From contig JAGCWY010000093.1 in NCBI GenBank assembly GCA_017961625.1, positions 41,790-105,789 on the forward strand: DNA of 64,000 nt, written 5' to 3'. The stretch is from Ruminococcus sp. Its GTDB lineage: Bacteria > Bacillota > Clostridia > Oscillospirales > Ruminococcaceae. A model generated the notes under the pieces. That model saw only the letters and a list, made by a program, of their open reading frames with translations. It ran no database searches and was not told the DNA's origin. Below, piece after piece: positions 35,262 through 44,296 of this stretch. Made by a program: the position numbers and the translations under genes. Numbering within the stretch: the stretch's first letter is position 1; every line of letters begins with the position of its first letter.

Positions 35262-35906
35262 CTACTGTGCCTTAGGTATCTGCTTGTTGTTGAACAATTC
35301 CCTTATCTTCCCCGATACTTCCCATGCTATACCGTTTACTGTGTCCATACAGCCGTTATTATGTATTATATAATCCGAGTGACTGCGGAAGAAATCCTCG
35401 TCAAGCTGGGAATTCATTCTCTTACTAGCCTGCTCGGAGGTAAGGCTGTCACGTGATATGATACGCTTCTTGCGAATATCTTCGTCGGCAAGTACCGATA
35501 TAATTATCTCACAGAAATCATCAGCTCTGCTCTCAAATAAAGTGGGAGCGTCAAGAAGTATTAACTTTTCGCCCTTTAAAGAATGAACTCTTATCTGACG
35601 GAGTATCTCTCCGGTGATATAAGGATATGTAATGGTGTTGAGCGCTTCAAGCTTAGACTTGTCTGAAAAAACTATCCCAGCAAGTCCCTTTCTATTCAAA
35701 GTTCCGTCCTCGTTTATGACGGACTGCCCGAAAAGATCGGCTATCTCGTCAAGGCACTTGGTCCCCTTTTCGACGATCTTTCTCGCTACCTGATCCGCAT
35801 CTATGACAGCAAAGCCGTTTGAAGCAAACACCTTTGAGACAGTGCTCTTGCCTGCACCTGTCTGTCCTGTCAGACCAACTACCATAACGCCGTTCAAACT
35901 GTTCAT
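35262..35906 (-). CDS. coaE: Dephospho-CoA kinase
   Basis: This 214-residue kinase catalyses the last step of coenzyme A synthesis, phosphorylating the 3'-OH of dephospho-CoA. Walker A is GLTGQTGAGKST at about residue 11-22, then VIDADQVARKIV and the lid/CoA region LILLDAPTLFES. Length is normal for the family. The start overlaps the sua5 stop by four bases. Together with prfA and sua5 it forms a housekeeping operon. Confidence 0.95.
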   Translation of the reverse strand: MNSLNGVMVVGLTGQTGAGKSTVSKVFASNGFAVIDADQVARKIVEKGTKCLDEIADLFGQSVINEDGTLNRKGLAGIVFSDKSKLEALNTITYPYITGEILRQIRVHSLKGEKLILLDAPTLFESRADDFCEIIISVLADEDIRKKRIISRDSLTSEQASKRMNSQLDEDFFRSHSDYIIHNNGCMDTVNGIAWEVSGKIRELFNNKQIPKAQ

Positions 35907-36916
35907 ATCCTTATCACCTCGAATCCTGCCGCCCTGATAAGACGGTTATATACTGCAAGTCCTACCCCGTCTGTTTCCGGAGCACGAACATAGACTCTTT
36001 CTGCACCTGCATCGTCAAGCTCTCGAAGTCTCTGAAATATCAGATGCGCCTGTTCTGAGCTACTGTTTCCATATGTCATATACCTGTAAGGGAATCTATC
36101 TGCGTCTTTGTCAAATATAAGCGAATAAACACTTTTGCCATTATTCGCTCCAACATAAGCAATAAAGCTTTCAAGCTCTCCCTCCACCATTATAATATTA
36201 GCCTTGGGAGAATAATGCTTATATTTCATTCCCGGTGAAGCTGCCTTCTGACCGGCTTCAAGCTCGTGAAGTATGGCACGGTCTATTATGACCTCACTAC
36301 ATAGCTCTGACAGCATTTCCTTTGTGACACAACCTGGGCGGAGTATCCTTACAGAACTATCCCCTTCTATTGCGATAACGGTTGATTCAACTCCGAATTC
36401 AGAGTTGCCACCGTCCACAACAGCAGATATCTTCCCATACATATCACGCATAACGTGCTCTGCTGAAGTTGGGCTGGGGTAACCAGACGTATTAGCTGAT
36501 GGAGCAGCTATAGGTCTGCCAGAAAGTTCTATTATCCTGTGCATCACCGGATGCGACGGAACTCTGATACCGACTGTATCGAGTCCGCCTGATGTTATCA
36601 TAGGTATTCTGTCATTCTTTGGAAGCACCATAGTCAGCGGGCCTGGACAAAAGTGCTCAGCAAGTTTATAGGCAAGAGGCGGAATAAACTGTGTAAAGCT
36701 TACAGCCTGTGAAAAATCTGCAAGATGAACTATAAGCGGATTGTCGGCAGGTCTGCCCTTTGCTTCAAACACTCTGCGCACTGCCTCCTCGTTGGAAGCG
36801 TCAGCTCCGAGCCCGTATACAGTTTCCGTAGGTATGCCTACTATATCACCATTTTTTATAAATTCAGCCGCTTTTTCAAGATCAATATCACTATCGCTTA
36901 GTAAAACTGTTTCCAT
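35903..36916 (-). CDS. L-threonylcarbamoyladenylate synthase (Sua5 type)
   Basis: A 337-residue enzyme that makes threonylcarbamoyl-AMP from threonine, bicarbonate and ATP for tRNA t6A37. YrdC-domain motifs are GIPTETVYGLGADA, KGRPADNPLIVHL, CPGPLTMVLP, VGIRVPSHPV and APSANTSGYPSPTSAEHV. The C-terminal ~120 residues after KEMLSELCSEVIID form the extra Sua5 domain, so this is the long form (Sua5) rather than short TsaC. It starts 5 nt after prfA. Confidence 0.95.
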   Translation of the reverse strand: METVLLSDSDIDLEKAAEFIKNGDIVGIPTETVYGLGADASNEEAVRRVFEAKGRPADNPLIVHLADFSQAVSFTQFIPPLAYKLAEHFCPGPLTMVLPKNDRIPMITSGGLDTVGIRVPSHPVMHRIIELSGRPIAAPSANTSGYPSPTSAEHVMRDMYGKISAVVDGGNSEFGVESTVIAIEGDSSVRILRPGCVTKEMLSELCSEVIIDRAILHELEAGQKAASPGMKYKHYSPKANIIMVEGELESFIAYVGANNGKSVYSLIFDKDADRFPYRYMTYGNSSSEQAHLIFQRLRELDDAGAERVYVRAPETDGVGLAVYNRLIRAAGFEVIRI

Positions 36917-36921
36917 AAAAA

Positions 36922-37995
36922 CTACGCTTCCTGATTTGCGAGCTTGGCAGCCTGATCGGCAGTCGCAAGCGCATCAAACACTTCATCAAGATTTCCATTA
37001 AGAATGTCCTCAAGTCTGTATATAGTCAGACCTATACGGTGATCCGTAAGACGTCCCTGTGGATAATTGTATGTTCTGATCCTCTCGGAGCGGTCTCCTG
37101 TGCCGACCTGCATTTTTCTCTCCGATGCAATCTTTGCGTCTTGCTCCTCCTGCATTGCCTCGTAAATCCTCGAGCGCAGAATCTTCATAGCTTTATCTTT
37201 GTTCTTATGTTGACTTCTTTCGTCCTGACACTCCACCACCGTATTGGTAGGCAGATAGGTTATCCTTACAGCAGACTCTGTTTTATTTATATGCTGTCCG
37301 CCTGCACCGCTTGCGCGGAAATAGTCTATTTTCAGATCCGTGGGATTAATATCAAGCTCCACCTCGTCTGCCTCGACAAGGACTGCCACGGTAACTGTTG
37401 AGGTATGAATACGTCCCTGTGATTCTGTTTCTGGGACTCTCTGTACACGATGTACTCCGCTTTCATACTTCAAACGTGAATAAGCTCCTTCACCTTCTAT
37501 AGAGAAGCTTATTTCCTTGAAGCCTCCGAGCTCGGTAGGATTAGCACTCAGCACCTCCTGCTTCCAACCCATTGTCTCAGCATACATAGTATACATACGG
37601 TACAACGAATTGGCAAAGAGTGAAGCCTCCTCGCCGCCTGCACCGCCTCTTATTTCTATTATAACGCTTTTATCATCATTAGGATCCTTAGGCAGAAGCA
37701 ATACTTTAAGCTCCTGCGTGATAGTCTCCATTGCCTCACGTGACTCATCAAACTCCGTCTGAGCCATTTCCTTGAAATCCTTATCAAGTCCGCCAGTCTC
37801 AAGAAGCTCCTTTGCTTCTACGAAGGAAGTCTGAGCCTTCTTGTATTCCCTGTATTTTTCAATTATGGGAGTCATTGTCTTGAACTCCTTCATAAGCTGA
37901 GTATACAGTTTATTATCATTTACGATTTCAGGATTGGAGAGCTTTTCGCTTATCTCCTCATATTTCTGCTCCATTACTGCGAGCTTTTCAAACAT
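36922..37995 (-). CDS. prfA: Peptide chain release factor 1
   Basis: A 357-residue factor that reads UAA and UAG and triggers peptide release. GGQ is visible in FRASGAGGQHINKTESAVR (about residue 230), and the codon-reading PxT tripeptide as PET in VHRVQRVPETESQGRIHTS, which marks RF1 rather than RF2. Length is normal. It follows the DUF951 gene by 48 nt in the same operon. Confidence 0.97.
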   Translation of the reverse strand: MFEKLAVMEQKYEEISEKLSNPEIVNDNKLYTQLMKEFKTMTPIIEKYREYKKAQTSFVEAKELLETGGLDKDFKEMAQTEFDESREAMETITQELKVLLLPKDPNDDKSVIIEIRGGAGGEEASLFANSLYRMYTMYAETMGWKQEVLSANPTELGGFKEISFSIEGEGAYSRLKYESGVHRVQRVPETESQGRIHTSTVTVAVLVEADEVELDINPTDLKIDYFRASGAGGQHINKTESAVRITYLPTNTVVECQDERSQHKNKDKAMKILRSRIYEAMQEEQDAKIASERKMQVGTGDRSERIRTYNYPQGRLTDHRIGLTIYRLEDILNGNLDEVFDALATADQAAKLANQEA

Positions 37996-38043
37996 CGGGT
38001 ATTCTCCTTAATGGTAAAATATTACTGATAATGTTGCAGTCGG

Positions 38044-38232
38044 CTAACCCTCATTGGCGTGCTTGACATTCCGGATACTCTTTTCAATCTTGTTGCGCGG
38101 TACCATAAATTCCCTTGCACATTTCACGCATCTGAGTCTGAAGTCCATTCCTGCACGAATAACGAACATTTCATTGCCGCCGCAGGGGTGATTCTTTTTC
38201 ATAGTAAGAATATCTCCGGCTCTGATATCCAA
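38044..38232 (-). CDS. DUF951 small zinc-binding-type protein
   Basis: A 62-residue basic protein of the DUF951 family. It has GDILTMKKNHPCGGNEMFVIRAGMDFRLRCVKCAREFMVPR, where Cys-Gly and CVKC are likely metal ligands. It starts at TTG 38232 with AAAGGAGG upstream. Relatives are conserved in Bacillota, often beside mechanosensitive channel or translation genes, with no fixed function. It heads the prfA operon. Confidence 0.85.
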   Translation of the reverse strand: MDIRAGDILTMKKNHPCGGNEMFVIRAGMDFRLRCVKCAREFMVPRNKIEKSIRNVKHANEG

Positions 38233-38275
38233 AGAAGTATCCTCCTTTCATGGAAAATAAAAATCGAACATTTTT

Positions 38276-38304
38276 ATTATACCGCAAATTCGATGTCAAA
38301 TCAA
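38276..38304 (-). promoter_or_regulatory. Promoter of the DUF951-prfA operon
   Basis: On the minus strand, TTGATT (38299-38304) and TATAAT (38276-38281) are 17 nt apart. A closer TTGACA also occurs, but only 12 nt from the -10, too near to pair with it. Confidence 0.78.
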
Positions 38305-38401
38305 TATTTAGGAGGTATATTTTTTTCATTTTGGTGAAAAATAATAAAAACTGCCAATTAAACATATTGAACACATACAAAAATTTGAAAGGATTTATAA
38401 T

Positions 38402-38758
38402 ATGATATCTAGAGTAACAGCCGATTTTGAAAACATAGAGCTTGCCGAGCTTGCATTGAAAAGAGTTAGAGATAGCGTAGGATACGTATATTCCGCAAAA
38501 ATGATGTATAAAACGAGTCCCGATGTCATGCTAAAAAGAAGTGGTAGATCGGCTTTTTCGCTTTATCCAACTTATTATAATTCTAATATCAATTATCTTA
38601 AAGACGTAATTGGCTCTTCTGCTTCAGACGAGCCCGTAACGAGATCCAAAACCAAATACCGTATTACTACCTGCATAGTCTGCGGAAGCGCTGCCGTTGA
38701 TAATGTTATATCTGTACTCTGTGCAATGGGCGGTACTAATATCAGTTTTGCAGGTTAG
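38402..38758 (+). CDS. Small conserved-type protein of unknown function
   Basis: A 118-residue protein, MISRVTADFENIELAELALKRVRDSVGYVYSAKMMY onward, with a likely beta-alpha-beta pattern at the start and another at the end (YRITTCIVCGSAAVDNVISVLCAMGGTNISFAG). The symmetrical halves, each with a strand, an alanine/valine-rich helix and a strand, suggest a ferredoxin-like fold. I do not recognise the family. GAAAGG precedes the ATG at 11 nt. No clear promoter is seen. It is followed after 62 nt by the S1-domain gene. Confidence 0.7.
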   Translation: MISRVTADFENIELAELALKRVRDSVGYVYSAKMMYKTSPDVMLKRSGRSAFSLYPTYYNSNINYLKDVIGSSASDEPVTRSKTKYRITTCIVCGSAAVDNVISVLCAMGGTNISFAG

Positions 38759-38820
38759 AATATTTCTCTCGGTCATCGAATATAATTAAGTATCAATGCA
38801 ACGATAACGGAGGTACAAAC

Positions 38821-39741
38821 ATGGAATACAGACCAGAAGGCTTTATTTACAGCACTGATACAAACAGTAGATATCTTGCCGATATAGACGGACTTACAAA
38901 GGCTATGGAAAAGGGGATCATTCTAGAAGGCAAAGTTGTGCTGTGTACAAGCTCTCATGATCTTATAGTAGAACTCCCTTGCGCAAAAGGTATAATCAAC
39001 CGTGAGGAGGGAGCGATAGGTATAAAGGAAGGAAAGACCCGTGATATTGCTCTTATATCACGGGTAAACAAAATAGTGTGCTTTAAGGTCAGAAGGCTTG
39101 AGCTCAACGAAAACGGCGAGGTCATCGCTGTACTTTCAAGAAAAGCCGCTCAGGAGGAATGCCTGAGAAATTATATATCAAATATGAAAAAAGGCGATAT
39201 AATCGAAGCAAAGGTCACTCATCTTGAACAATTTGGCTGCTTTGTGGATATAGGCTGCGGTATCCCCTCGCTTATACCTATAGACGCAATGTCAGTATCA
39301 CGTATCTCTCACCCATCCGATCGTTTTTATATTAGTCAGGCTATAAAAGTGGTTGTAAAAGATAATATAAACGGAAGGATACTCCTTACGCATAAGGAGC
39401 TTCTCGGGACATGGACAGAAAACGCTTCACGCTTTAGTGTCGGCGAGACAGTTCCGGGGATAGTCCGCTCTGTGGAGAACTACGGGATATTCGTTGAACT
39501 TGCACCAAATCTAGCAGGTCTTACCGAACCTCGTGAAGGCATAAGAGCAGGTCAGAGCGTAAGTGTTTACATAAAAGCTATACTCCCTGAAAAAATGAAG
39601 ATTAAGCTTATTATCGTAGATGTCTGTTGTGAGGAGGCAGTACCGAAGGAATACGATTACTTTATCAGTGAAGGGCATATAGACAGCTGGATATATTCAA
39701 GCGTGAGCTCTGACAAAATGATAAGGACCGACTTCTTATAA
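38821..39741 (+). CDS. S1-domain RNA-binding protein (short ribosomal S1-like)
   Basis: A 306-residue protein with about three S1 repeats: residues ~30-110 (ILEGKVVLCTSSHDLIVELPCAKGIINREEGA), ~120-200 (GDIIEAKVTHLEQFGCFVDIGCGIPSLIPID) and ~205-270 (GETVPGIVRSVENYGIFVELAPNLAGLTEP). Such short proteins in Clostridia are annotated as 30S S1 homologues; they lack the ribosome-anchoring domains of the six-repeat E. coli S1. It probably binds mRNA or the ribosome. AACGGAGG precedes the ATG. A TATAAT lies at 38781-38786, but I see no convincing -35. Confidence 0.88.
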   Translation: MEYRPEGFIYSTDTNSRYLADIDGLTKAMEKGIILEGKVVLCTSSHDLIVELPCAKGIINREEGAIGIKEGKTRDIALISRVNKIVCFKVRRLELNENGEVIAVLSRKAAQEECLRNYISNMKKGDIIEAKVTHLEQFGCFVDIGCGIPSLIPIDAMSVSRISHPSDRFYISQAIKVVVKDNINGRILLTHKELLGTWTENASRFSVGETVPGIVRSVENYGIFVELAPNLAGLTEPREGIRAGQSVSVYIKAILPEKMKIKLIIVDVCCEEAVPKEYDYFISEGHIDSWIYSSVSSDKMIRTDFL

Positions 39742-39745
39742 AAAA

Positions 39746-39775
39746 TGCACCTGTATAAACAGGTGCACCATTATT
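39746..39775. terminator. Terminator between S1-like gene and pfkA
   Basis: An 8-bp stem, TGCACCTG with CAGGTGCA, has a 6-nt loop. The minus strand continues into TTTTTTATAA, so it mainly serves pfkA; on the plus strand the tail CCATTATTTT is weaker. Confidence 0.82.
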
Positions 39776-40738
39776 TTAGTATGCAATTTCCTCAGCGATA
39801 TGATGAAGCTTTTCATCATAGTCCTTATGCATGGAAAGTGCTTCCTGGATATCATAATCAACAAGCTTGCTGTCCTTGATACCAACAACACGGTTGCTTA
39901 TACCCTGCTCAAGGAGCTCAACTGCATAATATCCCAGTCTTGTAGCTTCAACTCTGTCTCTTACTGTAGGAGAACCGCCTCTCTGTACGTGACCAAGGAT
40001 AGTGAATCTTGCGTCAATGCCTGTCTTTTCCTGAAGCATCTTTGCGATTTCTTCACAATGGCCAACGCTTTCAGCAACAATAACAACGAAGTTCTGCTTG
40101 CCCTTAGCCTTTTTAGCCAACATTGTATTTGCTATCGCATTTATATCGTAAGGAACTTCCTTTGTGATGATGTCAGTAGCACCGCAGGCTACGCCTGTAT
40201 TTACAGCGATATGACCTGCTCCTCTTCCCATTACTTCAACAACTGAAATCCTGTCGTGGGATTGAGCTGTATCACGAAGCTTGTCAACCAGTTCCATTGC
40301 TGTGTTCATAGCTGTATCAAAGCCTATAGTGTAGTCTGTGCAGGCAATGTCATTGTCGATAGTTCCGGGAACACCGATACAAAGCACACCCTGTGCAGAA
40401 AGATCAGCAGCTCCTCTGAAAGAACCGTCGCCGCCGATAACAACAAGACCTTCTATGCCCAGCTCGTCAAGCTTAGCCTTGCCCTTTGCAACGCCTTCTG
40501 CAGTTCTAAATTCGGGACATCTTGCTGTATAAAGAACTGTACCGCCTCTGTGTATAATATCAGAAACACTTCTCTCGTCCATCTTGACGATATCCCCGTT
40601 AAGAAGACCAACATATCCTCTGCGGATACCATAAACTTCCATTCCCTTTGCAAGAGCCGATCTTACAACTGCTCTTACAGCGGCATTCATTCCAGGAGCG
40701 TCTCCACCGCTTGTTAACACACCGATTTTCTTGATCAT
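39776..40738 (-). CDS. pfkA: ATP-dependent 6-phosphofructokinase
   Basis: A 320-residue glycolytic enzyme phosphorylating fructose-6-phosphate. GVLTSGGDAPGMNAAVR is at the N-terminus, followed by GGDGSFRGA, PGTIDNDIACTDYTIGFDTA and MGRGAGHIA. The glycines in GGDGS and PGTIDND fit ATP- rather than pyrophosphate-dependent enzymes. The frame extends nine codons upstream, but GGAGAAT before ATG 40738 and the MIKKIGVLTS start set it here. It has its own promoter, separate from dnaE, although pfkA often follows dnaE in Bacillota. Confidence 0.96.
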   Translation of the reverse strand: MIKKIGVLTSGGDAPGMNAAVRAVVRSALAKGMEVYGIRRGYVGLLNGDIVKMDERSVSDIIHRGGTVLYTARCPEFRTAEGVAKGKAKLDELGIEGLVVIGGDGSFRGAADLSAQGVLCIGVPGTIDNDIACTDYTIGFDTAMNTAMELVDKLRDTAQSHDRISVVEVMGRGAGHIAVNTGVACGATDIITKEVPYDINAIANTMLAKKAKGKQNFVVIVAESVGHCEEIAKMLQEKTGIDARFTILGHVQRGGSPTVRDRVEATRLGYYAVELLEQGISNRVVGIKDSKLVDYDIQEALSMHKDYDEKLHHIAEEIAY

Positions 40739-40779
40739 AAATATTCTCCATTCTGCACTTGGCAAATATTATTTAACTC

Positions 40780-40794
40780 GCAGACAATCTGCGA
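40780..40794 (-). other. Perfect inverted repeat in the pfkA leader
   Basis: CGCAGA and TCTGCG are separated by three bases and lie about 13 nt after the predicted transcription start. It could be a repressor half-site pair or a small 5' hairpin; the sequence cannot decide. Confidence 0.4.
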
Positions 40795-40813
40795 CATAAT
40801 CCCATACTCTTAT

Positions 40814-40842
40814 ATTTTACTACTTTGTGTAAAAAATGTCAA
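40814..40842 (-). promoter_or_regulatory. Promoter of pfkA
   Basis: On the minus strand, TTGACA (40837-40842) and TAAAAT (40814-40819) are separated by 17 nt. The start should fall near 40807, giving a ~70-nt leader. Confidence 0.85.
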
Positions 40843-40891
40843 GAGTATTATAGATTTTTTCACTTAAAAGTCTTAAAAAGGCGTAATAAAG

Positions 40892-43800
40892 CTAAATAAG
40901 TCCAATTTCAGAAGGAGTAAAGTGCTTTTTCAGTTCATCAAAGGAATCTCTAGTTAGCATAAGACTCAGTCTTGCTCTCGGAGCCACTATTTTCTTTATA
41001 TCAGTAAGATAGCAGCAAACCTCAGTATCTCCGCTGTATTTTTCGCATACAGTTACCAGCTCTGGTTTGAGAACGGTTTCCTTTGAAGTGGTCTTGATAC
41101 AAAGCTTCATGTTGGATATGGCTCTGTCAAATTCGTTTTCAGCCGTTATCGCACCACATATTATTGTTACGCGGTCGTCTTTTATTGATATTTTGCCGTT
41201 TATGATAACTATAGAATCTGTATAAAGCTTGTTACCACTTATCAAATAAAGATCAGGAAATACTACTCCATCTATCTCGCCTGTTTCATCGGCAAGGTTC
41301 ACAAAGCACATCTTATCACCTTTTTTTGTAACATGAAGCTTCGTGCTCTCAACATAGCAAAGGAGCTTTATTGCCATTCCCTCACTCAGAGATCCGTCGC
41401 TCAACAGGTCTTTTATCTTCCTTGTATGCAACAGTTCCGCTATCCAGTTGTATGGAGCAAGCGGGTGCCCGCTGAGGTACATACCCGTTGCGTCCTTTTC
41501 AAGGGCAAGTATGGTTTTGTGATCATATTCTTGCTTGTAGGGAATACGAATATTCATTTCCGTCGTGTCTGTTCCTTCAAGTAAATTGAGCTGTCCTTCG
41601 ATAACACCTCTTGAACCCGAACCAGCCATTTCAAAAAAAGTCTCATAGCTCTCAAGCATCTGTCTTCGATTAAGACCGAGCCCGTCAAAGGCTCCTGCCT
41701 TTATAAGGTTTTCAAGAGATTTTTTATTGAGTTCACGACCTTCGACACGCTCACAGAATTCCTGTAAACTGTGGAATATTCCGTTTTCTTCCCTTTCGTC
41801 GATTATCTTTTCTGCAAGGCCGCTTCCTGCATTTTTTATAGCAAGAAGTCCAAAATACATCTTACCGTCTGAAAAAGTAAATCCCTTATTGCTTCTGTTG
41901 ATGTCCGGACGCATTATCTCTATGCCGTATTCCCTGCACGAGTCAATATATTCTGCAAGCTTCGAGCTTACCCCCATTACGCTTGACATAAGAGCAGCCA
42001 TGTATATGCCTCGGTAATAATATTTAAGATAAGCAGTCTGATAGGCAAGATATGCGTAAGCTGCTGCATGAGACTTATTAAACGCATAAGAAGCAAAACT
42101 GACCATTTCATCAAATACCGAGTTGGCAATATCCTCCGGAACGCCGTTTTCAGCGGCTCCATTTACAAAGCTTTCACGTTCTTTCAGCATAACGTCCTGC
42201 TTTTTCTTAGCCATGGCACGGCGGACTATATCCGCATGACCATAAGAGTAACCGGCAAGCTTGCGGCATATTTCCATTACCTGCTCCTGATATACCATGC
42301 AACCGTAAGTATCCGAAAGTATATCCCTGAGAAGCGGATGCTTGTACATTACATTCTCAGGGTGCTTCTTGTTTTCAATATAAACCGGTATTGACTTCAT
42401 AGGTCCGGGACGGTACAGCGAAATAATGACTATAAGATCTTCAAGACGTTCCGGACAAAGTTCCTTGACCCTTGCAGTCATTCCCTCGCTCTCGAACTGG
42501 AAAACTCCCTGCGTGTCGCCGCCTGATAGCATATCATATACTCCCCTGTCATCAACAGGTATTGCATTTATATCAAAATCCGGCTCTGTTTTATGTATCT
42601 CGTTTACCGTATCTCTTATTATCGTAAGATTTCGAAGTCCGAGAAAATCCATTTTAAGAAGTCCTAGTGACTCCAGTACTCCCATAGTATACTGAGTGAC
42701 AACAGTCTCATCGTTACGCTGAAGAGGTACAAGATCACTAAGAGGAACCGCCGAAATAACGACACCAGCAGCGTGGGTAGAGGCATGGCGCGGCATACCT
42801 TCAAGCTTCATAGCAAGATCTATCATTTTACGGACATTCCTGTCAGAATGATACATTCCGCTGAGCTCCTCGGACGATTCAAGCGCCTGTTTAAGGTTTC
42901 CCTTTGGGTCTATCTCTTTTGCAGCCGTATCACATATCTGATAGGATATTCCAAGTACCCTTCCTACGTCACGAACCGCAGCACGCGCCTTCAAGGTATC
43001 AAAGGCGATTATTTCCGATACCCGATCTGCTCCATATTTACGCACCACATAATCCTTAACGCTCTGTCTGCCCTCGATACAGAAGTCTATATCAAAATCC
43101 GGCATACTTACTCTTTCGGGGTTAAGGAAGCGTTCGAAAAGCAGATTGAACTTCATGGGATCGATGCCGGTAATGCCAATACAATAAGCACAAAGGCTGC
43201 CTGCTCCGGAACCTCTTCCCGGTCCTACAGGTACACCGTTCTCTCTTGCGTAGCGTATAAAGTCCCATACAATGAGATAGTAGTCAGTATAACCCATTTT
43301 TGTGATGACATCAAGTTCGTATTCCATTCGCTCGGCTACATTTGCTGGCGGTTCTAAACCGTATTTCTCCGTCATTCCCTTCCAACATAGCTTACGGAAG
43401 AACTCCTTGTTATCTGTAATACCCTCTATAGTGAACTTAGGGAGCTTTATATTTCCAAATTCAAATTCTACATTGCAGCGCTCTGCAATAAGACTTGTAT
43501 TCGTTAAAGCCTCCTCGTGGCCTTTAAAAAGCACCGACATTTCATCTGCGGATTTTACATAGAATTCATCGGTCTCAAAACTCATTCCGTTAGGCTCGTC
43601 AAGCGTCTTTCCCGTCTGTATACAAAGCAGGACATTCTGCATTTCCGAATCCTTCCTGCTGATATAATGACAGTCATTGGTCGCAGCAAGAGGTATGCCA
43701 GTTTCTGAGGAAATCCTGTAAAGCAGCGGAAGATTTTTCAGCTCCTGCATTATACCATGATTCTGTACTTCTATGAAGTAATTTCCCTTGCCGAATATGT

Positions 43801-44296
43801 CCTGATATTTCAATGCTACAGACTTGGCCTCTTCATAGTGGCCCTCTGCAAGTAGACGCGGTATCTCTCCGGCAAGACAGGCTGAAAGGCATATTAATCC
43901 ACCGTGATACTTTTTCAGGAGCTCTGTATCGACCCTAGGTCTATTGTAAAACCCCTCCAAACTAGCAGCAGAGACAAGCTTTACAAGGTTACGATAGCCC
44001 TCGCTGTTCTCACACAGTAATACAAGATGATATGGAGAAGCATCAAGTTTTGAATCGCGGTCATGTCTGGTACGTCTTGCAACATATACTTCGCATCCTA
44101 TGACAGGCTTTATCCCTGCAGCTTTTGCAGCGTTCCAAAATTCCACAGCACCATACATATTACCATGATCGGTTATGGCTACAGCAGTCTGTCCTAGCTC
44201 CTTGACGTGTGATATAAGCTCTTTTATGCGACAGGCTCCGTCAAGCAGACTGTATTCCGTATGGACATGAAGGTTAACAAATTCATCTGCTCTCAC
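40892..44296 (-). CDS. dnaE: DNA polymerase III subunit alpha (DnaE type)
   Basis: An 1134-residue replicative polymerase. It starts with a PHP domain (FVNLHVHTEYSLLDGACRIKEL, TDHGNMYGAVEFW), then the polymerase core with GPGRGSGAGSLCAYCIGITGIDP and PDFDIDFCIEGRQ, whose aspartates bind the catalytic metals, and QEQVMEICRKLAGYSYGHADIVRRAM. The C-terminal OB-fold is around DKMCFVNLADETGEIDGVVFP. It lacks an intrinsic 3'-5' exonuclease insert, so it is DnaE and not PolC. The start overlaps the whiA stop by four bases. It is the last gene of a ten-gene run. Confidence 0.96.
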   Translation of the reverse strand: MRADEFVNLHVHTEYSLLDGACRIKELISHVKELGQTAVAITDHGNMYGAVEFWNAAKAAGIKPVIGCEVYVARRTRHDRDSKLDASPYHLVLLCENSEGYRNLVKLVSAASLEGFYNRPRVDTELLKKYHGGLICLSACLAGEIPRLLAEGHYEEAKSVALKYQDIFGKGNYFIEVQNHGIMQELKNLPLLYRISSETGIPLAATNDCHYISRKDSEMQNVLLCIQTGKTLDEPNGMSFETDEFYVKSADEMSVLFKGHEEALTNTSLIAERCNVEFEFGNIKLPKFTIEGITDNKEFFRKLCWKGMTEKYGLEPPANVAERMEYELDVITKMGYTDYYLIVWDFIRYARENGVPVGPGRGSGAGSLCAYCIGITGIDPMKFNLLFERFLNPERVSMPDFDIDFCIEGRQSVKDYVVRKYGADRVSEIIAFDTLKARAAVRDVGRVLGISYQICDTAAKEIDPKGNLKQALESSEELSGMYHSDRNVRKMIDLAMKLEGMPRHASTHAAGVVISAVPLSDLVPLQRNDETVVTQYTMGVLESLGLLKMDFLGLRNLTIIRDTVNEIHKTEPDFDINAIPVDDRGVYDMLSGGDTQGVFQFESEGMTARVKELCPERLEDLIVIISLYRPGPMKSIPVYIENKKHPENVMYKHPLLRDILSDTYGCMVYQEQVMEICRKLAGYSYGHADIVRRAMAKKKQDVMLKERESFVNGAAENGVPEDIANSVFDEMVSFASYAFNKSHAAAYAYLAYQTAYLKYYYRGIYMAALMSSVMGVSSKLAEYIDSCREYGIEIMRPDINRSNKGFTFSDGKMYFGLLAIKNAGSGLAEKIIDEREENGIFHSLQEFCERVEGRELNKKSLENLIKAGAFDGLGLNRRQMLESYETFFEMAGSGSRGVIEGQLNLLEGTDTTEMNIRIPYKQEYDHKTILALEKDATGMYLSGHPLAPYNWIAELLHTRKIKDLLSDGSLSEGMAIKLLCYVESTKLHVTKKGDKMCFVNLADETGEIDGVVFPDLYLISGNKLYTDSIVIINGKISIKDDRVTIICGAITAENEFDRAISNMKLCIKTTSKETVLKPELVTVCEKYSGDTEVCCYLTDIKKIVAPRARLSLMLTRDSFDELKKHFTPSEIGLI

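Noticed and set aside
38276..38299. A TTGACA close to the -10 of the DUF951 promoter as its -35.
   Set aside because: The spacer is only 12 nt; TTGATT at 17 nt fits better.
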